Part shown: piece by piece, positions 8,712 through 17,400 of the stretch
How the letters are laid out: each line of letters starts with the position of its first letter
Numbering within the stretch: position 1 is the first letter of the stretch
From: M3007 sp031425035
Lineage (GTDB): Bacteria; Bacteroidota; Bacteroidia; Chitinophagales; Saprospiraceae
Assembly: GCA_031425035.1 (NCBI GenBank)
Contig: JANPIN010000111.1
Span: 19,161 to 83,160, forward strand
Reading direction: 5' to 3'
DNA: 64,000 bases
Translations under genes and position numbers: made by a program
Notes under the pieces: generated by a model
The model's input: only the letters and a program-made list of their open reading frames with translations
Told to the model about the DNA's origin: nothing
Databases searched by the model: none

Positions 8712-9530
8712 ATGCAAGCTTATCAAGAACTTTTACGCCATATTCTTGCCCAGGGTGTCCGCAAAAGCGACCGCACCGGCACCGGCACTATTTCCGTGTT
8801 CGGTTACCAGATGCGTTTCGATCTGCAGGCCGGATTTCCGCTGGTGACGACCAAAAAAGTGCATACCAAGAGCATTATTCACGAGCTGCTGTGGTTTTTG
8901 CAGGGTGATACCAACGTGCGGTATTTACAGGAAAACGGCGTCCGCATCTGGGATGAATGGGCCGACGCCCAGGGCGATCTCGGGCCGGTGTATGGTCAGC
9001 AATGGCGCTCCTGGGCCACGCCGGATGGTCAGACCATCGATCAGATCAAGGAAGTGGTGCATACGCTGAAAACCAATCCCGACAGTCGCCGCATCATCGT
9101 CTCCGCCTGGAATCCGGCCGATTTGCCGAAGATGGCGTTGGCGCCTTGTCACTGTCTTTTTCAGTTTTACGTTTCTCCCCCCCTCATGGGGGGGCAGGGG
9201 GGGGGCAAACTTTCCTGCCAGCTCTATCAGCGCAGCGCCGACGTATTCCTGGGCGTGCCCTTCAACATCGCCTCCTATGCGCTGCTGACCCTGATGCTGG
9301 CCCAGGTCTGCGATCTGGAACCCGGCGAGTTTATCTGGACGGGTGGCGATACCCATCTGTATGTCAACCATTTAGAACAGGTGGATCTGCAATTGACCAG
9401 AACCCCGAAGCCGCTGCCGACGATGAAAATTAATCCGGCGGTGAAGGATATTTTTTCCTTTAAATACGAGGATTTCGAGCTGTTGGGTTATGAATCCTGG
9501 CCGGGGATTAAGGGGGCGGTGGCGGTGTAA
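8712..9530 (+). CDS. thyA: thymidylate synthase
   Basis: Makes dTMP from dUMP with methylene-tetrahydrofolate. 272 residues. All key motifs are present: SDRTGTGT near the N-terminus, LLWFLQGDTN, the nucleophile C146 in LAPCHC, LYQRSADVFLGVPFN and WTGGDTHLYVNH. The start at 8712 makes C146 fall at the same number as in E. coli, and follows CATCTTTG, one base off a -7 element. Odd feature: residues 155-165 (SPPLMGGQGGG, bases 9174-9206) replace the three residues expected between FQFYV and GKLSCQLYQRS, adding 8 residues; without them the length is exactly that of E. coli ThyA (264). The inserted bases are runs of C and G around TCATG. Confidence 0.95.
   Translation: MQAYQELLRHILAQGVRKSDRTGTGTISVFGYQMRFDLQAGFPLVTTKKVHTKSIIHELLWFLQGDTNVRYLQENGVRIWDEWADAQGDLGPVYGQQWRSWATPDGQTIDQIKEVVHTLKTNPDSRRIIVSAWNPADLPKMALAPCHCLFQFYVSPPLMGGQGGGKLSCQLYQRSADVFLGVPFNIASYALLTLMLAQVCDLEPGEFIWTGGDTHLYVNHLEQVDLQLTRTPKPLPTMKINPAVKDIFSFKYEDFELLGYESWPGIKGAVAV
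9174..9206 (+). repeat. in-frame C/G-run insertion inside thyA
   Basis: Runs of seven C, seven G and nine G (CCCCCCCTCATGGGGGGG followed by CA and GGGGGGGGG) form a partial palindrome that is translated as SPPLMGGQGGG. It sits in a loop after the active-site strand of thymidylate synthase, a place where other family members have about three residues. Confidence 0.7.
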
Positions 9531-9597
9531 TTCACCAGGCAACCACTCGCCGGGCTGACGTGATGATTAACTATAACCATTTCAGAAACCGTACGCC

Positions 9598-10053
9598 ATG
9601 AAACTGAATTCCGCATGCTTCATCACTGCCATTTTACTGGCTGGTGTTTTTGCCGGTTGTAAACCCAAAGCAGACGACCCGCAACCGGACACACCTTTAG
9701 TTCAGTATTTAAAATTTAAAGTAAATGGTCAGCCGGTAGACTTAATCATTAATGACAGTATCGTTTTTGAATCCGGCGGTACCGGGCTCCAAGAAAACTC
9801 CTCTGTACCGGATACCGTATTTTTTGTACAATCGGTAACGGCTAGAATCGAGCATAAAATAAGCACTACCGCTTCGATCTTTGAATCAACGATTCTGCAA
9901 TTCCGTAACCGCTATCCCCGTTCCGCGGTTTTTTATGATCCCAATTTCAACAACCGGTATAGTGTGCGGCCAGAGGTGTTTGAAAGTTTGTTCGCACCCG
10001 GTGATTGGACCTGGTACCGGCACGCTTGTCAGGATTCCATTCGATTAGTTTGA
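9598..10053 (+). CDS. hypothetical lipoprotein
   Basis: 151 residues that I do not recognise. A lipoprotein signal is clear: MKLNSACFITAILLAGVFAGC, with C21 as the lipidated residue, followed by a Lys/Asp/Pro-rich spacer. The rest is beta-rich with a segment VQYLKFKVNGQPVDL, of the kind seen in Bacteroidota surface lipoproteins. It ends rather abruptly after a Trp/Tyr-containing segment (GDWTWYRHA), so a truncation is possible but cannot be shown. No cotranscribed partner is obvious. Confidence 0.55.
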   Translation: MKLNSACFITAILLAGVFAGCKPKADDPQPDTPLVQYLKFKVNGQPVDLIINDSIVFESGGTGLQENSSVPDTVFFVQSVTARIEHKISTTASIFESTILQFRNRYPRSAVFYDPNFNNRYSVRPEVFESLFAPGDWTWYRHACQDSIRLV

Positions 10054-10113
10054 TTTTGCAGGCACCTGACGGCATGGAATTTGAAGGTTCCTAATGACAT
10101 AAATTTAGGTATT

Positions 10114-10551
10114 ATGAAAAAAATGCATTTCTCCATCGACATCCAGGCCCCCGCCGAAAAAGTCTGGCAAATCCTCTGGGACGACAAGACCTACCCGCAG
10201 TGGACCCATGTTTTCAGCGAAGGTTCCCGCGCCGTCACCGATTGGCAGGAAGGCAGCCGGGTCCAGTTCCTCGACGGCAAAGGGGGCGGTATGTACAGTA
10301 CCGTGGCCCGGAGCGTACCCAACACGTACATGGCTTTCCAGCACCTGGGCGAGGTAAAAAATGGCCGGGAGTTACCGGTCGATGAAAAAAGCCGCAAATG
10401 GTCCGGCTCCATGGAAGAGTACACGCTTGAGGAGATTGGGGAACACACGCAACTAACCGTGGACCTGGATACGATGGAAGAAGTTGAAAATTATATGCAG
10501 GAGCACTTTCCAATGGCTTTGGAAAAAGTAAAGGAACTGGCGGAAAAATAA
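10114..10551 (+). CDS. SRPBCC family protein
   Basis: 145 residues in the START/SRPBCC (Bet v1-like) fold: IDIQAPAEKVWQILWDDKTYPQW is the standard first strand and helices, followed by GSRVQFLDGKG, a central beta sheet and the long C-terminal helix MALEKVKELAEK. Such proteins bind hydrophobic ligands or act in stress responses; no specific ligand can be inferred. The start at 10114 (MKKMHFSI) is preferred to 10081 because the added 11 residues do not belong to the fold. It is a single gene. Confidence 0.75.
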   Translation: MKKMHFSIDIQAPAEKVWQILWDDKTYPQWTHVFSEGSRAVTDWQEGSRVQFLDGKGGGMYSTVARSVPNTYMAFQHLGEVKNGRELPVDEKSRKWSGSMEEYTLEEIGEHTQLTVDLDTMEEVENYMQEHFPMALEKVKELAEK

Positions 10552-10621
10552 GGGGTTAAATCGTCGCGATCAGAAATTCTTAAAATAGAAGTGTTATTAC
10601 TTACACTATAAAATATATTCA

Positions 10622-12514
10622 ATGCGAACAAGGCCAATAGAATCCGTCCGTTTGGGTAAGGTCTCCATATTATCCATGTTGCTGGTTGTTGGGACCACCT
10701 TTACTGTAAATGCCGCTATTTACCCCACCTTACCCCAAATCTTCATCCAAACCGACTACAATCCGCCAACCGGCGGCCAGGTGTTCACCGTCACCACCAG
10801 CAACGGTTTCCAATCAGCTTTAAACGCCGCGCAGTTGGGCGATATCATCGAACTGGAAGCGGGCACTACCTATACCGGCCCCTTTACTTTGCCCAAAAAA
10901 ACCGCCGGTACCGGCTGGATTTACATTCGCTCGTCCGCCTATACCAGCTTGCCGTTGCCCTGTAACCGGGTCGGCATAGCCGATGCGAACAACATGCCCA
11001 AAATCGTGGTGGCGGCCGGCAGCGGCGGCGCGGTTCAGACCGTCGCCGGGGCACACCACTACCGCTTCGTGGGGATCGAGTTCAAGCCCGTGGCCGGCAA
11101 CTTTGTGTACAATGTCGTCCAGATCGGCAACGGCGAAACCACTGCCGCCAACCTCCCCCACCACCTGGTGTTCGACCGCTGCTACATCCACGGCGACCCC
11201 ACGGCCGGCAGCCGCCGGGGCCTGCTGATGAACGGCGCCTACGTGGCGGTAATCGATTCTTACCTGTCCGACTGCAAGGAAGACGGTGCCGATAGCCAGG
11301 CGATCGCCGCCTACAGCACGACCGGGCCGCTGAAGATCGTCAACAATTACTTGGAGGGCGCCGGCGAGAACGTTATTTTCGGGGGCGCCAATCCGAGCAT
11401 TCCCCTCGCCGTGCCTTCGGATATCGAGATTCGCTGCAACCTGTTTTTTAAACCTTTAACCTGGATGAACCAACTCTGGGACATCAAGAACCTGCTGGAA
11501 TTCAAAAACGCCCAGCGCGTACTCGTCGAAGGCAACCGCCTGGAAAATTGCTGGCCCAATGCCCAAAATGGCTTCGCCCTGCTGCTGACCCCGCGTAACC
11601 AGAATAATACGGCGCCCTGGTCGGTGGTGCAGGACATTACCATCCGGCTGAACACCTTCGTGAATATCGCCCAGGGTATCAATATGTCGGGTTTCGACGC
11701 GCCCAACATGAGCCAGCGTACCTCGCGAATACTGATCCAGAACAACGTGCTGAACGTGACGAACCTGGGTATGGGCGGCGACGGCCGGCTGTTCCAGGTG
11801 CTGAATGGGTGTACCGACGTTATTTTCGACCACAATACCGGCTTTTGTACGAATGCCTACTTAGTAGCAGACGGCGCGCCTAAAATCGACTTTTTCGTTT
11901 TTCAAAACAACATCGTCAACCACGCTAACTACGGGTTTATCGGCAGCGGCACAGCTTATGCCCTTACCACTTTAGCGGCCTACTTCAACCCCAATTGGGT
12001 CATCACCAAGAATGTGGACATTGGTGGATCACCAACCAATTACCCGCCGGGTAGTTTTTTCCCGGCCAATACGGCGGCGGTCGGATTTGTCAATTATGCC
12101 GCCGGGGATTATCACCTGTCGGCTAGCAGTCCTTACAAACTGTCAGGAACGGATGGACAGGACCTGGGCGCAGATGTGGACTCCATCCTCTTAGTCAGCA
12201 CTTATTATTGCCCGGCTGCTTCGGCGCTGGAAGAAACCGAAGCATTACCAGCAGTTTATGACCTGTCACCCAACTATCCGAACCCATTTACCGGCCATAC
12301 TACCTTTGATTTTTACGCACCGGCGTCGGGGGCAGTTAAAATTTCGGTGTTCGATTTACTTGGCCGCGAGCGGGCCGTAGTCGTAAACGAACAGGTTCCG
12401 ATGGGCCGGCACCGTGTTGATTTTGCGGCGCATGATTTACCAGCCGGTGTCTATCTCTATTGCCTACAGGCGGAAAACTTCCGGCAAACGCGCATGTTCG
12501 TTTTGTCGAAGTAA
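10622..12514 (+). CDS. right-handed beta-helix T9SS protein
   Basis: 630 residues: a signal peptide (hydrophobic LSMLLVVGTTFTVNA ending near residue 32), a Cu/pectate-lyase-like beginning (FQSALNAAQLGDIIELEAG, then YTGPFTLP) and a series of parallel beta-helix rungs with repeated HHLVFDRCYIHG, VIDSYLSDC and IRLNTFVNIAQG patterns. The last ~85 residues (LSPNYPNPFTGHTTFDFYAP to the end) are a T9SS type A sorting domain with the NPF signature. It is probably a surface or secreted polysaccharide-binding or -cleaving protein; I cannot identify catalytic residues. It is a single gene between intergenic spacers. Confidence 0.75.
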   Translation: MRTRPIESVRLGKVSILSMLLVVGTTFTVNAAIYPTLPQIFIQTDYNPPTGGQVFTVTTSNGFQSALNAAQLGDIIELEAGTTYTGPFTLPKKTAGTGWIYIRSSAYTSLPLPCNRVGIADANNMPKIVVAAGSGGAVQTVAGAHHYRFVGIEFKPVAGNFVYNVVQIGNGETTAANLPHHLVFDRCYIHGDPTAGSRRGLLMNGAYVAVIDSYLSDCKEDGADSQAIAAYSTTGPLKIVNNYLEGAGENVIFGGANPSIPLAVPSDIEIRCNLFFKPLTWMNQLWDIKNLLEFKNAQRVLVEGNRLENCWPNAQNGFALLLTPRNQNNTAPWSVVQDITIRLNTFVNIAQGINMSGFDAPNMSQRTSRILIQNNVLNVTNLGMGGDGRLFQVLNGCTDVIFDHNTGFCTNAYLVADGAPKIDFFVFQNNIVNHANYGFIGSGTAYALTTLAAYFNPNWVITKNVDIGGSPTNYPPGSFFPANTAAVGFVNYAAGDYHLSASSPYKLSGTDGQDLGADVDSILLVSTYYCPAASALEETEALPAVYDLSPNYPNPFTGHTTFDFYAPASGAVKISVFDLLGRERAVVVNEQVPMGRHRVDFAAHDLPAGVYLYCLQAENFRQTRMFVLSK

Positions 12515-12595
12515 GGAAAAGTTAAATGACCAACCATTCTTTTTTCAGATCAGTCTATACAAGCAAACCGGTTGTACCACCCAAATCTGTTTGCT

Positions 12596-12949
12596 ATGAA
12601 ACTCACCCCCATTTTTTTCCTTTTGATTGGCATTGCGCTGATCATTTCCTGTAAAAAGGAAACTATTCCACCGACCGAAGAAAAATATTTTCCGCAGGTA
12701 AAAACCATCATTCAGCAGCACTGCCAGTCCTGTCACAGTTCAAGTGGTTCCTGGGCAGGTCGGCCTACTGCCTTCGATACGGACGATCAAATTGTCGCAC
12801 AAGCCGCTGCCATCAAGGCGGCGGTGGCCGATCCGGTTACGCCCGGGCCAATGGGCAATAAGCGCATGCCGCAGGACACCGTACTTTCGGAAAGCAACAT
12901 ACATACTATGGTGAAATGGCTGGAAAAAGGCGGCAAAGCCAGCGACTAA
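12596..12949 (+). CDS. cytochrome c-like lipoprotein
   Basis: 117 residues. The signal MKLTPIFFLLIGIALIISC gives a lipobox cysteine at C19. One haem c motif CQSCH (C43, C46, H47) is followed by a region with the axial-Met candidate in NKRMPQDTVLS and a C-terminal helix, as in small planctomycete/Bacteroidota-type cytochrome c domains. It probably acts as an electron-transfer lipoprotein in the periplasm. It ends 4 bases before the convergent MpaB-like gene. Confidence 0.75.
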   Translation: MKLTPIFFLLIGIALIISCKKETIPPTEEKYFPQVKTIIQQHCQSCHSSSGSWAGRPTAFDTDDQIVAQAAAIKAAVADPVTPGPMGNKRMPQDTVLSESNIHTMVKWLEKGGKASD

Positions 12950-12953
12950 GTTT

Positions 12954-13865
12954 TCAGGCATGCCCCGGTCGCCGCACCACATTCAGTCCCAGCGGAATAT
13001 TCGCCGTTTTGGCCAGCCAGTCGTACCAGCGACCTAACAGCGGCTCGTGTTTACCTTCGGCCCGGGCAATACGGCGCGAGGCCTGGTAATACGCCGGAGT
13101 ATAACGTAAACCACTGGGAATCAAACGGTAAACGCCGCGCACGATTTTCAATAAACGGGCAAACCGGCGTTCGTAATGCCGCGGTGTTTTTACTCCTAAA
13201 CGCCCCGCCAGCGGTTCCGGCAAGCCACCGGCAGCCAGCAAATTAGCCAGTCTGGTGGGGGTGAAACGATGCTGTAAAATGGACTGCGCCACCTCGTAAG
13301 TATTTGCCGTACTCCCCAGCAAAGGACTGTTCAGCATATCCGTGAAGTACTGCCGAAAAGCGGATAGATCGGCCGGATAAACGTCTGCGGTAATGCCGAG
13401 CAGGGTAGCGGCGGTCTTACTTTCCGCGTAAAACTGCTCCCGCCAATCGCTGGGTAAACCCTTAATTGGAACCTGCTCAAACACCTGCAACGTGGTTTCC
13501 GTCAGCGTGGCCAACACCCATAAAAGCAGGTTTGGGTCGGTGGCCTGGTAGCGGTTTTCGCCGTCCGGCAAAGGGCCTTTGATCGCGCTATGTACCCGCC
13601 ACAGACGCTGCGCCACGGCATCAGCCTGGTCTTTGGTACCGAAATAAATCATGGCCATGGCCGAAAAAGTGCGAAATCCGCGGCCCAGAGCGTCCTTTTT
13701 AAAGTTACTGAAATGGGCAACCCCCTCGGCAACGGCAGGATGCGCCACCTGCAACAGCAAGGCCCGTACGCCGCCAAGCAGAGTGATCGGTTCGCGGTAA
13801 AGCTGCCAGGTCATGCTCTGGGGGCCGAAATAACCGGCAATGCCGGGGTTCTTTGAATCTTCCAT
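12954..13865 (-). CDS. oxygenase MpaB family protein (DUF2236)
   Basis: 303 residues from the ATG at 13865, which lies 7 bases after the stop codon of the pyruvate-kinase-like gene on the same strand. The family signature near the N-terminus (FGPQSMTWQLYREP followed by LLLQVAHPAVAEGV) contains the conserved His of DUF2236, seen in haem-dependent latex-clearing and MpaB oxygenases; further on are WRVHSAIKG and LLWVLATLTET. Members are thought to be haem oxygenases; the substrate is unknown. The close spacing suggests co-transcription with the upstream kinase gene. An upstream in-frame ATG at 13901 would overlap that gene and is less likely. Confidence 0.8.
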   Translation of the reverse strand: MEDSKNPGIAGYFGPQSMTWQLYREPITLLGGVRALLLQVAHPAVAEGVAHFSNFKKDALGRGFRTFSAMAMIYFGTKDQADAVAQRLWRVHSAIKGPLPDGENRYQATDPNLLLWVLATLTETTLQVFEQVPIKGLPSDWREQFYAESKTAATLLGITADVYPADLSAFRQYFTDMLNSPLLGSTANTYEVAQSILQHRFTPTRLANLLAAGGLPEPLAGRLGVKTPRHYERRFARLLKIVRGVYRLIPSGLRYTPAYYQASRRIARAEGKHEPLLGRWYDWLAKTANIPLGLNVVRRPGHA

Positions 13866-13872
13866 ATAACTT

Positions 13873-15348
13873 TTATTCTCCCGCCATAAAATTCGCTGCA
13901 ATACTCAGTGGCCGCATGGAATAGGATTTTTTCGTCCGGTGTCCGCCGCTGCGTTGCAGAATGTCCTTGAGCACCCCGATCACTTCCAGGGTATGATCGC
14001 CTTTATTGATCATCACGCATTCCGCCAGGGCGGCGTGGGCGGCGTCGGTCACTTCCGAGCGGGTGGCCACACCGGATTTATTGAGGGTTTCCAGCACCTG
14101 GGTAGCCCAGATCACCGGCACGTGCGCCGCCTCGCAGATCCACAGAATTTCTTCCTGGATTTCACTCATGCGCTCGAAACCGATTTCCACGGCCAGGTCG
14201 CCGCGGGCGATCATGACCCCGAAAAGGCTTTGCTGCATACCCTGGAGCAGCAGGGCGGGTAGGTTAATAACGGCCTCCCGGGTTTCGATTTTCAACACAA
14301 TAGGCGTCGCCGGACGATCTACCGCCAGACCCGCCAGCAGGTTTTGTAAATCCTGCAGGTCCTCTGGCCGGCTGATGAAAGAGTATCCGACCACATCGGC
14401 GTACTTCGCTACGAAGGGTAACACGGCGCGGTCCTCGGCGCTCAGGGCCCGCACTTCCAGCTGGGTGTCGGGGAAGTTGATGCCCTTTTCGGCCTTTAAA
14501 CGTGGTTTTTTAGCCGATATACGCTGCATTTTCAGCCTGGCCAGCCCGTTGGCGACGCTCTCGACCCGGGCTTCAAACAGGCCGTCATCGAAAAGTACCC
14601 GCTGACCAGGACGAAGTTGCGGCACGATGTCCGGCAAAGAACAACCGATGACTACCTGTTTGGCCGGTCGTTTCGCGTTGCGTTCGGCCAGGAAAAAAAT
14701 GTTTGTATCGTCGAAGTTGGCCCGTCCTTTTTTCCGGCCCTTGCCCAGGATCTCGGTGCGGATCTTCGGTCCGGCCAGGTCCATGTATACCTGGCAGGGC
14801 AGGTCGGTTTCCTGGCATGCCTGGCGGATGTTGCGGATCATTTGCAGCCAGGTGTCGGGATCGTCGTGGGCGCAGTTGATGCGGGCGACGTTCATCCCGG
14901 CCGTCAGCAGTTGATGCACTTTATCCTGATCGGTCGCAAAACCGGTGTCGAAAGTGACCATAATATGCGGAATACCGGCCTGCGTTTCCGGTCCGAACAA
15001 GCTGATGGTGCGCTCTTGGATCAGGCGGCGACCCGTTTGCTGATCGCAGAGGCTGCGCTGGCTGGATTTGGTCTTTTCCCCCAGATGTTCCAGTACGGAT
15101 TGCAGCTGGTACAAAATATGGCTTTCCGAACTGGCCAGGGACGAGAGCCCGGAGTGGTGCAAAGCATCCTGCAGTTGGCGTATATCCTCGCTGCGCAGGG
15201 TCAGGTAGTGCAGGAGATTGGTCGCACTGAGCGCTTGTTCGGCCGACAAACGTTTGATCAGTAGCGCCCGGTTTTTGGCCTGCCGGCGCATTTTGGTGAC
15301 CAGTGTTTGTAATTCATGGCTTAAATATTCGTGGGAAAATGATTTCAT
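13873..15348 (-). CDS. atypical pyruvate kinase, N-extended, no C-domain
   Basis: 491 residues. The catalytic barrel is recognisable from about residue 127 (HIMVTFDTGF, LLTAGMNVARIN) through VYMDLAGPKIRTE, the catalytic Lys in IVLKIETREAV, the metal-binding ARGDLAVE and WATQVLETL with TRSEVTDAA. It transfers phosphate from phosphoenolpyruvate to ADP. Two things are unusual: about 125 helical residues precede the barrel, and the protein ends soon after VMINKGDHTLEV, so the usual ~120-residue C-terminal allosteric domain is missing. The ATG at 15348 is preferred to an upstream one at 15468; an exact -7 element (TAATTTTG, minus strand, 15397-15390) lies between them. Confidence 0.8.
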   Translation of the reverse strand: MKSFSHEYLSHELQTLVTKMRRQAKNRALLIKRLSAEQALSATNLLHYLTLRSEDIRQLQDALHHSGLSSLASSESHILYQLQSVLEHLGEKTKSSQRSLCDQQTGRRLIQERTISLFGPETQAGIPHIMVTFDTGFATDQDKVHQLLTAGMNVARINCAHDDPDTWLQMIRNIRQACQETDLPCQVYMDLAGPKIRTEILGKGRKKGRANFDDTNIFFLAERNAKRPAKQVVIGCSLPDIVPQLRPGQRVLFDDGLFEARVESVANGLARLKMQRISAKKPRLKAEKGINFPDTQLEVRALSAEDRAVLPFVAKYADVVGYSFISRPEDLQDLQNLLAGLAVDRPATPIVLKIETREAVINLPALLLQGMQQSLFGVMIARGDLAVEIGFERMSEIQEEILWICEAAHVPVIWATQVLETLNKSGVATRSEVTDAAHAALAECVMINKGDHTLEVIGVLKDILQRSGGHRTKKSYSMRPLSIAANFMAGE

Positions 15349-15457
15349 GGTGCGCGTGGTGGAATGTTGTAAGGAGGGGCGAATAGAACCAAAATTACCG
15401 TCGTTTTTCTTTAAAGGAGGGACTATATTTGCCTGGGAATGAAAACAACTGCCAGCA

Positions 15458-15495
15458 AAAAGAGTCATTCCGAGGTTAATCGGAATGACTCTTTT
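15458..15495 (-). terminator. intrinsic terminator after E2 gene
   Basis: A perfect 15-bp stem (AAAAGAGTCATTCCG with its complement, 8-base loop) with a T run when read on the minus strand, 32 bases past the E2 stop codon. It separates E2 from the pyruvate-kinase gene. Confidence 0.85.
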
Positions 15496-15526
15496 AATAA
15501 ATCAACCTTCGAAAAGGCGCAGTTTT

Positions 15527-16846
15527 TTACATCCAACCCAAAAACGGATCTTCCAGTATTTTCTTTAATTCCACCAGAAAACGAGCGGCATCTGCGCCGT
15601 TGATCACGCGGTGATCCCAGCCGATGGTCATGGGCATCATCAGGCGCGGTTCGAAAGACGTACCGTTCCAGTGCGCTTCCATCGTAGCGGCGGTGATGCT
15701 CAGAATAGCCACCTGCGGCCAGTTCACGATCGAGATCATGTTGGTGCCGCCGATACCGCCGATGTTGGAAATCGTGAACGTGCCGCCGTCCAGATCGTCG
15801 GGTTTGTTCTTACCGTCGCGGGTGCGGGTACTGATTTCGGTCAGGTCGATGGCGATCTGTTGCAGGCCTTTCTGGTCGGCATTGCGGATGACCGGCACCA
15901 GGAGTCCGCGCGGCGTATCCACGGCAATACCGATGTTGACGAATTTTTTATAGATCACCTCGTTGGTGGCATCGTCCAGGCTAGCGTTGAACTGTGGCAT
16001 TTTGCGCAGCACGGAACAGACGGCTTTGGTGACGATGGCCGTGGTGGTCAGGTTACCGCCGGCGGCTTTGACCTGTTCCTTGTATTTGCCGCGCAGATTT
16101 TCCAGTTCGGTGATGTCGGCTTTTTCCGAGATCCAAGCATGCGGAATCGTGTTGAACGCATAGTGCATGTTCTCCGCCGTCAGTACGCCGATGCGGCTGA
16201 GCGGCTGGCGTTCGACGGCCCCGAATTTCTCAAAATTAGGCAGCGTCTTGCGGGGAATAGCGGCTCCTCCCGGCGCAGCGACGGCGCCACCGCCAGTATC
16301 GATTTTCTTTTTGACAAAATCCACGACGTCGCGGTAGGAAATGCGGCTGCTGCCATCCGTGGGGCGTACGTCGGAAAGGTTGACGCTGAATTCTTTAGCA
16401 CGTTTGCGGGCCAGGGGCGACACACGGAAATTACCGGGCGCACTGCTGGTCGCTTCCGCCGTAGCTGCGGGCGCGGGTGCCGGACTGGCCGGGTTCGGAG
16501 CGGGCGGTACGGCGGCGGGCTGGGCGGAGGGAGCAGCCGGCTGGCTTTCGGCTGGTGTTTCCGGCGCAGCCACAGGCGCGGCGGCGGGAGCGGGCGCTGC
16601 AGCAGCAGCGGAATCGCCGCTCATGCGCAAAATGATGGCGCCTTCGGCTACTTCATCGCCTTTTTTTACCAGTATTTCCTCTACGGTACCATCGGCATCC
16701 ACCGGCATTTCGGCGTCCACTTTATCGGTACCGACCACGATCACGATCTGGTCTTTGGTCACTTTATCGCCGGCTTTGACTAAAATATCGGTCACTTTTC
16801 CGGTCACGCCTTCGCCGAGGGAAGGCAGTTTGTATTCGTAAGCCAT
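15527..16846 (-). CDS. 2-oxo acid dehydrogenase E2 (dihydrolipoyl acyltransferase)
   Basis: 439 residues. One lipoyl domain (about 3-75) with the lipoylated K42 in GTDKVDAEMP, an Ala/Pro-rich flexible linker (79-140), an E3-binding domain (141-178, RVSPLARKRAKEF) and the catalytic trimer-forming domain (205-439). The active-site motif is DHRVINGADAARF with H412 and N416; Asn replaces the commoner Asp, a variant also known from other pyruvate dehydrogenase E2 enzymes. It is probably the acetyltransferase core for the homodimeric E1 encoded at 27274-29949, though branched-chain specificity cannot be excluded. It is a single gene with its own terminator. Confidence 0.88.
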   Translation of the reverse strand: MAYEYKLPSLGEGVTGKVTDILVKAGDKVTKDQIVIVVGTDKVDAEMPVDADGTVEEILVKKGDEVAEGAIILRMSGDSAAAAAPAPAAAPVAAPETPAESQPAAPSAQPAAVPPAPNPASPAPAPAATAEATSSAPGNFRVSPLARKRAKEFSVNLSDVRPTDGSSRISYRDVVDFVKKKIDTGGGAVAAPGGAAIPRKTLPNFEKFGAVERQPLSRIGVLTAENMHYAFNTIPHAWISEKADITELENLRGKYKEQVKAAGGNLTTTAIVTKAVCSVLRKMPQFNASLDDATNEVIYKKFVNIGIAVDTPRGLLVPVIRNADQKGLQQIAIDLTEISTRTRDGKNKPDDLDGGTFTISNIGGIGGTNMISIVNWPQVAILSITAATMEAHWNGTSFEPRLMMPMTIGWDHRVINGADAARFLVELKKILEDPFLGWM

Positions 16847-17065
16847 AATGTTATGCTAACTGATGGGTCGTTAAATTCAGACGAATAAGTGCGCCGGGCC
16901 GCTCCAAAAAGACGGTTCCGGGCAAGGTCGCAAAGATGAAGCAAGTTTTGGGGAATACAAACTTTGCGGTGCGGGCATTCATGCAAAACGTGGCCGGAGG
17001 CGGAAATGTTTGGCTGTTCGCGCGGCTGGCTGCGGCGTTCGGGTCGTATGTTGCGGCAAAAAACG

Positions 17066-17296
17066 ATGACGAGCATAACCCCCGGCGTTTACCGCCATTT
17101 TAAAGGCCGCTTCTATCTGGTGCTGGGCCAGGCACAACATAGCGAAACCGGCGAAACACTCGTCGTTTACCAGCCGCTGTACGGTGAAAGCCGCTGGTGG
17201 GTACGGCCGCTCAGCATGTTCCTTGAAGTGGTGGAGTGGGAGGGGAAATCGCAGCTGCGGTTCGCGTATTTTAGTGCTAGTGAGCGTTTCACTTAA
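17066..17296 (+). CDS. DUF1653 domain protein
   Basis: 76 residues covering the whole DUF1653 fold: GVYRHFKGRFYLVLGQAQHSE at the start, then TLVVYQPLYG and WWVRPLSMFLEVVEWEG. The function of this small cytoplasmic family is unknown. The ATG at 17066 begins directly before the domain; ATGs at 17048 and 16964 are in frame but add unrelated residues. Its last codons lie inside a 15-bp perfect inverted repeat. Confidence 0.75.
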   Translation: MTSITPGVYRHFKGRFYLVLGQAQHSETGETLVVYQPLYGESRWWVRPLSMFLEVVEWEGKSQLRFAYFSASERFT

Positions 17297-17319
17297 GTGG
17301 GACTCTCACTAGCACTAAA
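17270..17319. other. nested hairpin at DUF1653 / dehydrogenase junction
   Basis: TTTAGTGCTAGTGAG (17270-17284) is exactly complementary to 17305-17319, enclosing a 20-base loop that itself contains the 10-bp palindrome CACTTAAGTG (17290-17299). It begins inside the DUF1653 coding sequence and ends 5 bases before a possible ATG of the dehydrogenase. There is no T run, so it is not a classical terminator. Confidence 0.7.
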
Positions 17320-17400
17320 CCACCATGCAAAAAGGAGCCGAAGAAAAACAAATCCACCCCCCCCCAGAGCCAGCCACGCCAGCCCGGCCTCGAATCCGAA

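Noticed and set aside
15527..16846. Inactive E2 because of Asn in the HRxxDG motif
   Set aside because: Asn at this position is known in active pyruvate dehydrogenase E2 enzymes, and the catalytic His is present.
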